DNA of 64,000 bases from Melitaea cinxia (lineage: Eukaryota > Arthropoda > Insecta > Lepidoptera > Nymphalidae). The stretch spans positions 7,679,326 to 7,743,325 of the forward strand of contig NC_059419.1 of the NCBI RefSeq assembly GCF_905220565.1, written 5' to 3'. This document shows positions 23,450 through 35,700 of the stretch, piece after piece; position 1 is the stretch's first letter, and the number at the start of each line of letters is the position of its first letter. The position numbers and the translations under genes were made by a program. Under the pieces are notes generated by a model that saw only the letters and a list, made by a program, of their open reading frames with translations, made no database searches and had not been told where the DNA came from.

Positions 23450-25225
23450 TAACAAACGAAAGTAGGTTCTATGTCTTTTTCGATTCATAGTAAAATATAA
23501 AAAATTCCTTCGCATTCCCCCTATTGGACACGATTAACCATCTCTTCCTCGCACGCGATAGTTTCCAAATTACTCAACGTGTGAGAAAGAGACATGATAT
23601 AATGACATATCGATAAAAAACTTACAATTAAATACACCTTAACTATGCTTAACGGAGACATCTATTATATTAAACATTACTTATGAATAGTTACATCGAT
23701 TTTATATATTGCTAAACGCAAACGAATATATAGAAATTGCATTTCTTTCGATACAATTCTTTAAAAAGCTTTTCATAGGATACATTTTTTTATTGCGAAA
23801 AATAAATAAACGGATAATACATAAATTGCACTGGATAGGTATTTTTATTTAACTAAATATAATCTATGGCAAGTGCAATAAATTATTTATTTGAAATATA
23901 ATCGCCGCCATTTTCATTTGACACACTTCTAAGCAGCAGGATGGAATTAAAGTCACTCCATGTTTTTTGTAAGTTCATTTCACACATCAAGTTTGATTAT
24001 AGCCTCTAAAGATACCTTAATTTTTTAAGGATATGGTTACACTTTATCATTAGCACAAAATTATAATCAGCTCTGTTTTAGAGGATGATTAAATCATACA
24101 TTTTATTTTATTGTTATTTTATGTGTAAGAAAAATAGAATCGTGATAATAGAAATCGTGTATTATATTAAAAATAATTATTATAATACATGTGTTCAATT
24201 TTTATTTTCTTTGACAAAGAATGACTAAAATTCTATCCGTAACAGAGAAAAAAAAACAAAAATACTAAGTGCATTAAATATAAAAATATTCATTTTGCAT
24301 ATACAAAGAAAATAATTTCTAATATTCAGTCTATATTCATAAAACACTTAAACGTACAAAATAGGCCACCCGTTTTATAAACGGATCACAAATTTCGCCT
24401 TAAAATTAAAGACATGTGATGTATAGGTTAAAAATAATATATTAAATTAATAAATATATTTATAAAAAAAAATTAAACGGATTATATTGGACGCTAAATA
24501 TACAAGTGAAAAACAATTTCATGGAGATCTGTTTTATATAAGTTAAAAATATTAGACACTCAATAAAAATATATAAAAAATGTCCTTAATTTAATGGAAA
24601 AAAAACTATTGTTTTTTTTTAAAATTAAGAATTTAAAAAAAAATCTTGAACTTAATAAAAACTATTTTTTCGTTTATTTATATATTTTTGCTTCAGTTAC
24701 GCCGATAAAGTCATGCCATGAAAAGGGTTCAAAGTACTGTAAGTAAATAAGTTATTTCATTATGTGAACCTTTTTTATAAAGAAAATTCATTTCAACTGG
24801 TGAACTTCACTCAATATCATAAAAAATTCTTTACTGTTGCTTAAATCCCAAACCAAAATCATGATATCATTTTCATCACTAAAACTTTATTGAAAAATTA
24901 ACATGTTTGTATATTTTAGACAATACTTGTACCCTCCCGTATAACACATTTCTAATGTTTACATAAATAAATATATTTTAAGTTACAATGAAGGCAAAAT
25001 AAAACTTAGAAATCATAAACAAAATAAAGTTACTAAAAATTATATAAAGAGGACTGTAGTGTCAATGCCTTTAATACAAGAGGGAGTTAATTTTTTATAC
25101 TGAATTTGAATACCTTCTAAATATTTTGTAATTGTTTCTTGAATTTATGATATCCTGGTGATAAATCTGACATTGACCACATTTTGATTCTAAACAAATA
25201 AAATAAAATCAGTCTCTTTAAAATA

Positions 25226-25360
25226 AGATGCTCATCAGCTGCCATTAATTAGCTGCTTTATTAATAATTATAAAATATATTTAAAGATAATAAGATGCTC
25301 ATCAGCTGCCTTTAATTAACTGCTTTATTAATAATTATATTATAAAATATATTTAAAGAT
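25226..25360. repeat. Tandem duplication of about 65 bp
   Basis: AAGATGCTCATCAGCTGCC ... TTTATTAATAATTATA occurs twice head to tail, the second copy with a small insertion. Confidence 0.8.
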
Positions 25361-26447
25361 ACGTATAAAAATAATAACAAATGTCGACGTGTATCAAGTT
25401 CAACTTCTGGCAAGAATCTGCCTTTAACTGAAAATTAATTTCCACAATCGAATAAGCGTTTCAGGCAAGACTTATTATTTCTTATCGAACTAAAGTTACG
25501 TTTTGACAGATTGAAATCAAATATTTAGCGAAAATTAAAAATAAAAGCTGAATATAATACACTTTTGCTCAATAAACTCATATACGCGTTAATCTATAAT
25601 TATTATTAACATTTATTTGATAATTAGTCATCGACTGAACGGAATGTGCTCTTTACGTGGTGTTGCCATTAATTGATAATTCAAATACTTTAAACGTACC
25701 AATAATACTTAGATTAAACATTTCTTTTTTTTCGTTAAATACTTTTGTGCACGAATCTCAACCTTACGCCTATTAGAAATGCTATATAATTTAATAAACG
25801 CCTACCTTTAAAATACTGATCCTTGATACCAATCCGTTTAGTCCTTCCTAACCGACACCGACATAAAATAAGCGTTAAATATCGTACTCAAGCGTGGCGG
25901 TGTACTCTAAGCATGATATGACACTTGTAAAAATAAACCGTCAGTTATCGATATACCTAATACAACAACGATACGACGGTACTCACGACGGTACTTCTAG
26001 AACATAGACGAATAGTTCTAGCGTTCTCTGTCGTTCATACAAATATAGACACTTATTGGGAACCGATAAAGCCTAGAATCGCGTGTAACACGTAGTGTCC
26101 GTATAGCCTTACGCACTATTCGTACTTCACTGGACTACACGGGTATATAAACGTTATTTAACGGTATATAAACGTTACTGTCCCTTTGACGGCGTTAAAG
26201 CTGACGTCAGACGTCGTCCATCACAAATGCAACCTGCATTGTGGGTTCCTGAGACATAAAAAAAGCATTTTTAACAGAAATGCAAAATGGGAATACCATT
26301 ATATGCTTATCGGAAGTGTGTAAAATAACTAATACAATACTGATAAAAGTTTTTATTTAAAACGCTATGCACTGACAGACATTAAACCTAATGTTTACTC
26401 GAATTTCACTCCTTATAATTAACTATTGTTAACTAATTTTAATAAAA

Positions 26448-26453
26448 TTTATT
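26448..26453 (-). terminator. Candidate poly(A) signal of RhoGAPp190
   Basis: AATAAA on the minus strand about 50 bases after the stop codon. Another lies near 26352-26357. Usage is unknown. Confidence 0.25.
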
Positions 26454-26503
26454 TAAAAATTAAAATTACTATTATTAACAATTACTATACTTACGCACTG
26501 GCC

Positions 26504-26702
26504 TCACACCATGACGAAGGCCTCCTGCCCCCGGAACAGGAAGGGGTGCTGGTCGATCATTGTTTGTACAATGTCCTCGAGGTATGGCCGGGTCATCTCG
26601 AAACGGCCCATGTCCGAAAATTGCACCGGCAACAGTGTGGGCCACCAGCAGATCGCCAGGTTCTTGCTGTCCATCGAGTTTAATTTCGAATTGTCCGCCA
26701 CC
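26504..26702 (-). CDS. RhoGAPp190 last exon
   Basis: Encodes VADNSKLNSMDSKNLAICWW through PFLFRGQEAFVMV and stop. It completes the RhoGAP domain: KNLAICWWPTLL matches human p190 ENLSICFWPTLM. It is joined to exon 22 across an intron almost wholly made of array A. Confidence 0.93.
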
Positions 26703-29700
26703 CTGGAGTCAATGTCCGAAATTGAATTTAATATTTAATTGTATATATTAGTAAACTATGCGATAAGTAATAATAATAATAATAATATATTTTTGCTACT
26801 TCTCTGTATCTTCAACTCTTTTAGAATATACGCTTTAGCCTGTAATATCCCACTGCTTTGCATAGGCCTCTTTCCCTTGAGCTTAATCCACCACTCTGGT
26901 TCAATGCGAGTTGGCAGATATTATTCCCTACTATGAATGATGATCGCTATCAGGTGGATATGATAATAACCGGGACCGACGGCTTAACGTGCTCTCCGAG
27001 GCGCGGTGGGAAGACCCACGAGGACTAACAATCATAATATGTAGAATGAGAACTCCAGCGTGAGCGCAGCGCCAGCAGCCGCCAGCTGCGGTCCTTCAGC
27101 TCCACGCTATATATTATGTAGAATGAGAGCCCCACCTGGCGAAGTGGTGCAGCAGGTAGTCCAGCGTGGCGCGCGCGGGCGCGGTGAGCGCGGCGGCCAG
27201 CAGCGCGCGCAGCGCCAGCAGCCGCCAGCTGCGGTCCTTCAGCTCCACGCTATATATTATGTAGAATGAGAGCCCCACCTGGCGAAGTGGTGCAGCAGGT
27301 AGTCCAGCGTGGCGCGCGCGGGCGCGGTGAGCGCGGCGGCCAGCAGCGCGCGCAGCGCCAGCAGCCGCCAGCTGCGGTCCTTCAGCTCCACGCTATATAT
27401 TATGTAGAATGAGAGCCCCACCTGGCGAAGTGGTGCAGCAGGTAGTCCAGCGTGGCGCGCGCGGGCGCGGTGAGCGCGGCGGCCAGCAGCGCGCGCAGCG
27501 CCAGCAGCCGCCAGCTGCGGTCCTTCAGCTCCACGCTATATATTATGTAGAATGAGAGCCCCACCTGGCGAAGTGGTGCAGCAGGTAGTCCAGCGTGGCG
27601 CGCGCGGGCGCGGTGAGCGCGGCGGCCAGCAGCGCGCGCAGCGCCAGCAGCCGCCAGCTGCGGTCCTTCAGCTCCACGCTATATATTATGTAGAATGAGA
27701 GCCCCACCTGGCGAAGTGGTGCAGCAGGTAGTCCAGCGTGGCGCGCGCGGGCGCGGTGAGCGCGGCGGCCAGCAGCGCGCGCAGCGCCAGCAGCCGCCAG
27801 CTGCGGTCCTTCAGCTCCACGCTATATATTATGTAGAATGAGAGCCCCACCTGGCGAAGTGGTGCAGCAGGTAGTCCAGCGTGGCGCGCGCGGGCGCGGT
27901 GAGCGCGGCGGCCAGCAGCGCGCGCAGCGCCAGCAGCCGCCAGCTGCGGTCCTTCAGCTCCACGCTATATATTATGTAGAATGAGAGCCCCACCTGGCGA
28001 AGTGGTGCAGCAGGTAGTCCAGCGTGGCGCGCGCGGGCGCGGTGAGCGCGGCGGCCAGCAGCGCGCGCAGCGCCAGCAGCCGCCAGCTGCGGTCCTTCAG
28101 CTCCACGCTATATATTATGTAGAATGAGAGCCCCACCTGGCGAAGTGGTGCAGCAGGTAGTCCAGCGTGGCGCGCGCGGGCGCGGTGAGCGCGGCGGCCA
28201 GCAGCGCGCGCAGCGCCAGCAGCCGCCAGCTGCGGTCCTTCAGCTCCACGCTATATATTATGTAGAATGAGAGCCCCACCTGGCGAAGTGGTGCAGCAGG
28301 TAGTCCAGCGTGGCGCGCGCGGGCGCGGTGAGCGCGGCGGCCAGCAGCGCGCGCAGCGCCAGCAGCCGCCAGCTGCGGTCCTTCAGCTCCACGCTATATA
28401 TTATGTAGAATGAGAGCCCCACCTGGCGAAGTGGTGCAGCAGGTAGTCCAGCGTGGCGCGCGCGGGCGCGGTGAGCGCGGCGGCCAGCAGCGCGCGCAGC
28501 GCCAGCAGCCGCCAGCTGCGGTCCTTCAGCTCCACGCTATATATTATGTAGAATGAGAGCCCCACCTGGCGAAGTGGTGCAGCAGGTAGTCCAGCGTGGC
28601 GCGCGCGGGCGCGGTGAGCGCGGCGGCCAGCAGCGCGCGCAGCGCCAGCAGCCGCCAGCTGCGGTCCTTCAGCTCCACGCTATATATTATGTAGAATGAG
28701 AGCCCCACCTGGCGAAGTGGTGCAGCAGGTAGTCCAGCGTGGCGCGCGCGGGCGCGGTGAGCGCGGCGGCCAGCAGCGCGCGCAGCGCCAGCAGCCGCCA
28801 GCTGCGGTCCTTCAGCTCCACGCTATATATTATGTAGAATGAGAGCCCCACCTGGCGAAGTGGTGCAGCAGGTAGTCCAGCGTGGCGCGCGCGGGCGCGG
28901 TGAGCGCGGCGGCCAGCAGCGCGCGCAGCGCCAGCAGCCGCCAGCTGCGGTCCTTCAGCTCCACGCTATATATTATGTAGAATGAGAGCCCCACCTGGCG
29001 AAGTGGTGCAGCAGGTAGTCCAGCGTGGCGCGCGCGGGCGCGGTGAGCGCGGCGGCCAGCAGCGCGCGCAGCGCCAGCAGCCGCCAGCTGCGGTCCTTCA
29101 GCTCCACGCTATATATTATGTAGAATGAGAGCCCCACCTGGCGAAGTGGTGCAGCAGGTAGTCCAGCGTGGCGCGCGCGGGCGCGGTGAGCGCGGCGGCC
29201 AGCAGCGCGCGCAGCGCCAGCAGCCGCCAGCTGCGGTCCTTCAGCTCCACGCTATATATTATGTAGAATGAGAGCCCCACCTGGCGAAGTGGTGCAGCAG
29301 GTAGTCCAGCGTGGCGCGCGCGGGCGCGGTGAGCGCGGCGGCCAGCAGCGCGCGCAGCGCCAGCAGCCGCCAGCTGCGGTCCTTCAGCTCCACGCTATAT
29401 ATTATGTAGAATGAGAGCCCCACCTGGCGAAGTGGTGCAGCAGGTAGTCCAGCGTGGCGCGCGCGGGCGCGGTGAGCGCGGCGGCCAGCAGCGCGCGCAG
29501 CGCCAGCAGCCGCCAGCTGCGGTCCTTCAGCTCCACGCTATATATTATGTAGAATGAGAGCCCCACCTGGCGAAGTGGTGCAGCAGGTAGTCCAGCGTGG
29601 CGCGCGCGGGCGCGGTGAGCGCGGCGGCCAGCAGCGCGCGCAGCGCCAGCAGCCGCCAGCTGCGGTCCTTCAGCTCCACGCTATATATTATGTAGAATGA

Positions 29701-32700
29701 GAGCCCCACCTGGCGAAGTGGTGCAGCAGGTAGTCCAGCGTGGCGCGCGCGGGCGCGGTGAGCGCGGCGGCCAGCAGCGCGCGCAGCGCCAGCAGCCGCC
29801 AGCTGCGGTCCTTCAGCTCCACGCTATATATTATGTAGAATGAGAGCCCCACCTGGCGAAGTGGTGCAGCAGGTAGTCCAGCGTGGCGCGCGCGGGCGCG
29901 GTGAGCGCGGCGGCCAGCAGCGCGCGCAGCGCCAGCAGCCGCCAGCTGCGGTCCTTCAGCTCCACGCTATATATTATGTAGAATGAGAGCCCCACCTGGC
30001 GAAGTGGTGCAGCAGGTAGTCCAGCGTGGCGCGCGCGGGCGCGGTGAGCGCGGCGGCCAGCAGCGCGCGCAGCGCCAGCAGCCGCCAGCTGCGGTCCTTC
30101 AGCTCCACGCTATATATTATGTAGAATGAGAGCCCCACCTGGCGAAGTGGTGCAGCAGGTAGTCCAGCGTGGCGCGCGCGGGCGCGGTGAGCGCGGCGGC
30201 CAGCAGCGCGCGCAGCGCCAGCAGCCGCCAGCTGCGGTCCTTCAGCTCCACGCTATATATTATGTAGAATGAGAGCCCCACCTGGCGAAGTGGTGCAGCA
30301 GGTAGTCCAGCGTGGCGCGCGCGGGCGCGGTGAGCGCGGCGGCCAGCAGCGCGCGCAGCGCCAGCAGCCGCCAGCTGCGGTCCTTCAGCTCCACGCTATA
30401 TATTATGTAGAATGAGAGCCCCACCTGGCGAAGTGGTGCAGCAGGTAGTCCAGCGTGGCGCGCGCGGGCGCGGTGAGCGCGGCGGCCAGCAGCGCGCGCA
30501 GCGCCAGCAGCCGCCAGCTGCGGTCCTTCAGCTCCACGCTATATATTATGTAGAATGAGAGCCCCACCTGGCGAAGTGGTGCAGCAGGTAGTCCAGCGTG
30601 GCGCGCGCGGGCGCGGTGAGCGCGGCGGCCAGCAGCGCGCGCAGCGCCAGCAGCCGCCAGCTGCGGTCCTTCAGCTCCACGCTATATATTATGTAGAATG
30701 AGAGCCCCACCTGGCGAAGTGGTGCAGCAGGTAGTCCAGCGTGGCGCGCGCGGGCGCGGTGAGCGCGGCGGCCAGCAGCGCGCGCAGCGCCAGCAGCCGC
30801 CAGCTGCGGTCCTTCAGCTCCACGCTATATATTATGTAGAATGAGAGCCCCACCTGGCGAAGTGGTGCAGCAGGTAGTCCAGCGTGGCGCGCGCGGGCGC
30901 GGTGAGCGCGGCGGCCAGCAGCGCGCGCAGCGCCAGCAGCCGCCAGCTGCGGTCCTTCAGCTCCACGCTATATATTATGTAGAATGAGAGCCCCACCTGG
31001 CGAAGTGGTGCAGCAGGTAGTCCAGCGTGGCGCGCGCGGGCGCGGTGAGCGCGGCGGCCAGCAGCGCGCGCAGCGCCAGCAGCCGCCAGCTGCGGTCCTT
31101 CAGCTCCACGCTATATATTATGTAGAATGAGAGCCCCACCTGGCGAAGTGGTGCAGCAGGTAGTCCAGCGTGGCGCGCGCGGGCGCGGTGAGCGCGGCGG
31201 CCAGCAGCGCGCGCAGCGCCAGCAGCCGCCAGCTGCGGTCCTTCAGCTCCACGCTATATATTATGTAGAATGAGAGCCCCACCTGGCGAAGTGGTGCAGC
31301 AGGTAGTCCAGCGTGGCGCGCGCGGGCGCGGTGAGCGCGGCGGCCAGCAGCGCGCGCAGCGCCAGCAGCCGCCAGCTGCGGTCCTTCAGCTCCACGCTAT
31401 ATATTATGTAGAATGAGAGCCCCACCTGGCGAAGTGGTGCAGCAGGTAGTCCAGCGTGGCGCGCGCGGGCGCGGTGAGCGCGGCGGCCAGCAGCGCGCGC
31501 AGCGCCAGCAGCCGCCAGCTGCGGTCCTTCAGCTCCACGCTATATATTATGTAGAATGAGAGCCCCACCTGGCGAAGTGGTGCAGCAGGTAGTCCAGCGT
31601 GGCGCGCGCGGGCGCGGTGAGCGCGGCGGCCAGCAGCGCGCGCAGCGCCAGCAGCCGCCAGCTGCGGTCCTTCAGCTCCACGCTATATATTATGTAGAAT
31701 GAGAGCCCCACCTGGCGAAGTGGTGCAGCAGGTAGTCCAGCGTGGCGCGCGCGGGCGCGGTGAGCGCGGCGGCCAGCAGCGCGCGCAGCGCCAGCAGCCG
31801 CCAGCTGCGGTCCTTCAGCTCCACGCTATATATTATGTAGAATGAGAGCCCCACCTGGCGAAGTGGTGCAGCAGGTAGTCCAGCGTGGCGCGCGCGGGCG
31901 CGGTGAGCGCGGCGGCCAGCAGCGCGCGCAGCGCCAGCAGCCGCCAGCTGCGGTCCTTCAGCTCCACGCTATATATTATGTAGAATGAGAGCCCCACCTG
32001 GCGAAGTGGTGCAGCAGGTAGTCCAGCGTGGCGCGCGCGGGCGCGGTGAGCGCGGCGGCCAGCAGCGCGCGCAGCGCCAGCAGCCGCCAGCTGCGGTCCT
32101 TCAGCTCCACGCTATATATTATGTAGAATGAGAGCCCCACCTGGCGAAGTGGTGCAGCAGGTAGTCCAGCGTGGCGCGCGCGGGCGCGGTGAGCGCGGCG
32201 GCCAGCAGCGCGCGCAGCGCCAGCAGCCGCCAGCTGCGGTCCTTCAGCTCCACGCTATATATTATGTAGAATGAGAGCCCCACCTGGCGAAGTGGTGCAG
32301 CAGGTAGTCCAGCGTGGCGCGCGCGGGCGCGGTGAGCGCGGCGGCCAGCAGCGCGCGCAGCGCCAGCAGCCGCCAGCTGCGGTCCTTCAGCTCCACGCTA
32401 TATATTATGTAGAATGAGAGCCCCACCTGGCGAAGTGGTGCAGCAGGTAGTCCAGCGTGGCGCGCGCGGGCGCGGTGAGCGCGGCGGCCAGCAGCGCGCG
32501 CAGCGCCAGCAGCCGCCAGCTGCGGTCCTTCAGCTCCACGCTATATATTATGTAGAATGAGAGCCCCACCTGGCGAAGTGGTGCAGCAGGTAGTCCAGCG
32601 TGGCGCGCGCGGGCGCGGTGAGCGCGGCGGCCAGCAGCGCGCGCAGCGCCAGCAGCCGCCAGCTGCGGTCCTTCAGCTCCACGCTATATATTATGTAGAA

Positions 32701-35700
32701 TGAGAGCCCCACCTGGCGAAGTGGTGCAGCAGGTAGTCCAGCGTGGCGCGCGCGGGCGCGGTGAGCGCGGCGGCCAGCAGCGCGCGCAGCGCCAGCAGCC
32801 GCCAGCTGCGGTCCTTCAGCTCCACGCCGCCCGCGATGCAGCCGCGCATCGCTGCCAACGTCACATTATATTAACAATATCCACGGCCTCTTAGCCCGTG
32901 CCATTTTATATACATCAAATGTTTGCTATACAGCGTGTTTTTTTTATCATCATCACTTCAGCCTATCGCAGTCCACTGCTGGACATAGACCTCCCCATGT
33001 ACTCAACATTTGTTTCAACCGAATCGGTTCGCTAAACAGGCATGGATAGGGGGTAAATTTGGCAACGCGCTTGCGCTTGCTTATTTTGTTAATCGCTTGT
33101 CGTCAGATAAGCCGTACGCTTGTTTGCCGACCTAATTGTATATAAAATTACCATCTGCAACCAGCGGTGTACCGTTTCATCGCGTCTCGCTACACCTTAT
33201 GATTGCGCCACATGCTTCACCGCAAAAATACTATGCCACTGGTTTAGGACCAAAGACTGATGGACGCCACTCGAAAAGGTAAAGGATAGGGCGGGATAAG
33301 GGAAACTGGCTTACATGCCATCAAACTGGAACACATCGGAATATAGTAGGCGGTTCAGCTTTGACATGATTAGTGATCAGTTATTTGGGGGAGTCCATAT
33401 CCACCCCCTACCACCTAGATACCACATATACATACATATATACGGTTTTCAACACAGCCCATGATTGTTGACTGCTATTTACTTGTATAGATTTTTTAAT
33501 ATGAAACCTAAAGTCAACTGACCTGCAATGTCTTCTAACTGTGCCATACTAGCTTCATCCAGTAGAGGAGGGAGTTTTTTCGAGAAGAAATCCTTAAGCG
33601 CAGTCGCTACCGCGTTCACCGGTATATCTAGCGAGTCTAGATCTATGTTTGGATCTGTGAAACAAAATAAATATTACCATAGATAAAGATGTAGTTTCGT
33701 TTTATTAATGATAAATCCTAAAAAGATGTTAAACACATTTTTTCAACTGACTTCAAAAAACAATAAATAACAAATTCTAATATCTTTTTTGTGTATGTTA
33801 ATAATACCTTATTATGGGTTGACTGGAAGAGATCTCTTTTAGGGATAAGTTCGCTCTTGCCAACTTCCTATATTTTAAAATTGCGCCGACGGCGGAGTAT
33901 GAAATTTTGCACATTTATAGTTTATATAGAGAAGAAGTGCAGAATGCTAATACTTTTTTAAATTATAGATAAAAAATACATTAATTCAATAAAAAAAAAA
34001 CATAACACACTACCACTTATTTGACACACACACGTATATATACTCTTTTGTTTATTATTACAGAAGTATGTCTTTGACAAAAGAACCTTAACAATGTTCA
34101 AACTTATATTTCAAATTAATTACTGTCGAATTTCAAGCACTGGGCGACCACTAGTACATATTCATTTACGTTCCTTTTTTTTGATGAATTTTTACTACCC
34201 TTACCTTCGTAAAACTTGCTGAACAGCATATCGACGTGCGCCCTGTTACCCGGCACGCGGTACAGACCCTCGGACGCGAGGCCCTCTCTCTCTATAAACT
34301 CCACGCATTTTTCTACAAAGAGCGGTACTCCGTGGGGGCCCTGCAAAAATTACACATATACGATGCAAAAAGCCCTTGTTTGAAAATACAATTTTATCAG
34401 TAAATTGGGAAATTCGATAATATACAGAAAAATATTTTATACATACACTAGCTTTTGCTCGCGGATTCGCTCGCGCAGGAAACCTACCTAAGGGTTAAGA
34501 CCATTTGTTTTTTCAGTCTATGCTGAAAGTACTTCTTTATATACTACATTAGAGGTTCTGCCTTCAGATGCTAACACGACCAAGTTGTTAGATGAGCTGA
34601 CTCGAAATGGGTACTCCGTCGGTATATGTGGTATCCGCGATATATACACCGATAAGACACCCATGTCGATTATTAGGTTTATTTACCCAATTTCACCCCC
34701 TAAGGGGTTGATTTTCAGAAAATCACGAAGACGTATTTGCTTATTTATTTTTGGGAGTACTACAAAGTTTCGAATCGAAATTTCTATTTGATATTGTTTC
34801 GCTATACAAATTTTGAACCACCATTTTACCCTTTGGGGGGTTGAATTTCGAAATATCATTATTTATTCCTTGTATACATCATAAGGGGAAACTCTGTGCA
34901 AAATTTTAGCTTTTTAGGTCCAAGGGCTTGGGCTGGGCGTTGATGAGTGAGTCAGGAATTGTCTTTTTATATATAAAGATTAATTTTAAGAAGTATTTGT
35001 TCCTTAAAAGAAAACATAAAGCTCAAAGTAATTATAATTATAATAAAAGTATTTTTTCGGATTTTATAGTGGTTGATTATGTTTTTTGGATACTTTACAG
35101 CAACCATGGTCACGGGAGGACGTCGGACATCTAAAAAACCTAATAAACCACGATAAACTCCGAAAAAGTTGTTTCATTACAATGAGTGAAATTAGGAAAC
35201 TCAAAGTTATGTTAGTACCTGAGGTCCCCAATTTTGTATCGCATTCGCGTTTTGCATTTGGGACGAATTCTTCTTGTCTTTACTCTTTGATATTTCCTGT
35301 TAAATGAAAATAAGAATTAAACTAAAGTTTTCCGTAACTAGATTCTTTACAAAACTAGAATCATATAACCGAGTGAAACCGGGTGTTATTTAGTAAATAA
35401 ACAAAGTTACCTTATGTCTCCTATCATGTTTACCGAAAACCTGAGGCCGCCTTCTTGAGTCTGCGGCACTTGATGACGAATTATCTTGAGCGGACGAAGG
35501 GTATTCCCCGGATAGCATCTATTAGACAACAAAACACAATTAGCTCACTATAAATGCCAATTGAAATTTACTCCTTAAGATGCGCTATAAGGCCGTCGTA
35601 TGAAAAATATATGGGGAGTGAATTCGTATTAGACAGTAAGGCGATCTGAAATGAAAATAACTTTTTACCGTGCAACATCTCTAGAGAGAAAGAGATAGAT

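Larger units (their letters stand above)
19266..26503. other. Intergenic space between convergent genes
   Basis: No supported coding exon is present; open frames here are short or lie in repeats. It contains the 3' ends of both genes and two SINEs, one MITE, an A-run and a short duplication listed separately. The stretch 22400-26400 is very AT-rich and could include a long 3' UTR of RhoGAPp190. Confidence 0.55.

Noticed and set aside
27121..32828. Array A as a pure assembly artefact
   Set aside because: Not excluded, but exact 143-bp spacing, a distinct damaged edge unit, and a second array with mosaic variants favour a real structure. Raw reads must decide.
27060..32894. Plus-strand frames in array A (MRAPPGEVVQQVVQRGARG)
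   Set aside because: They are the antisense of RhoGAPp190 exon 22, open because the unit is GC-rich.
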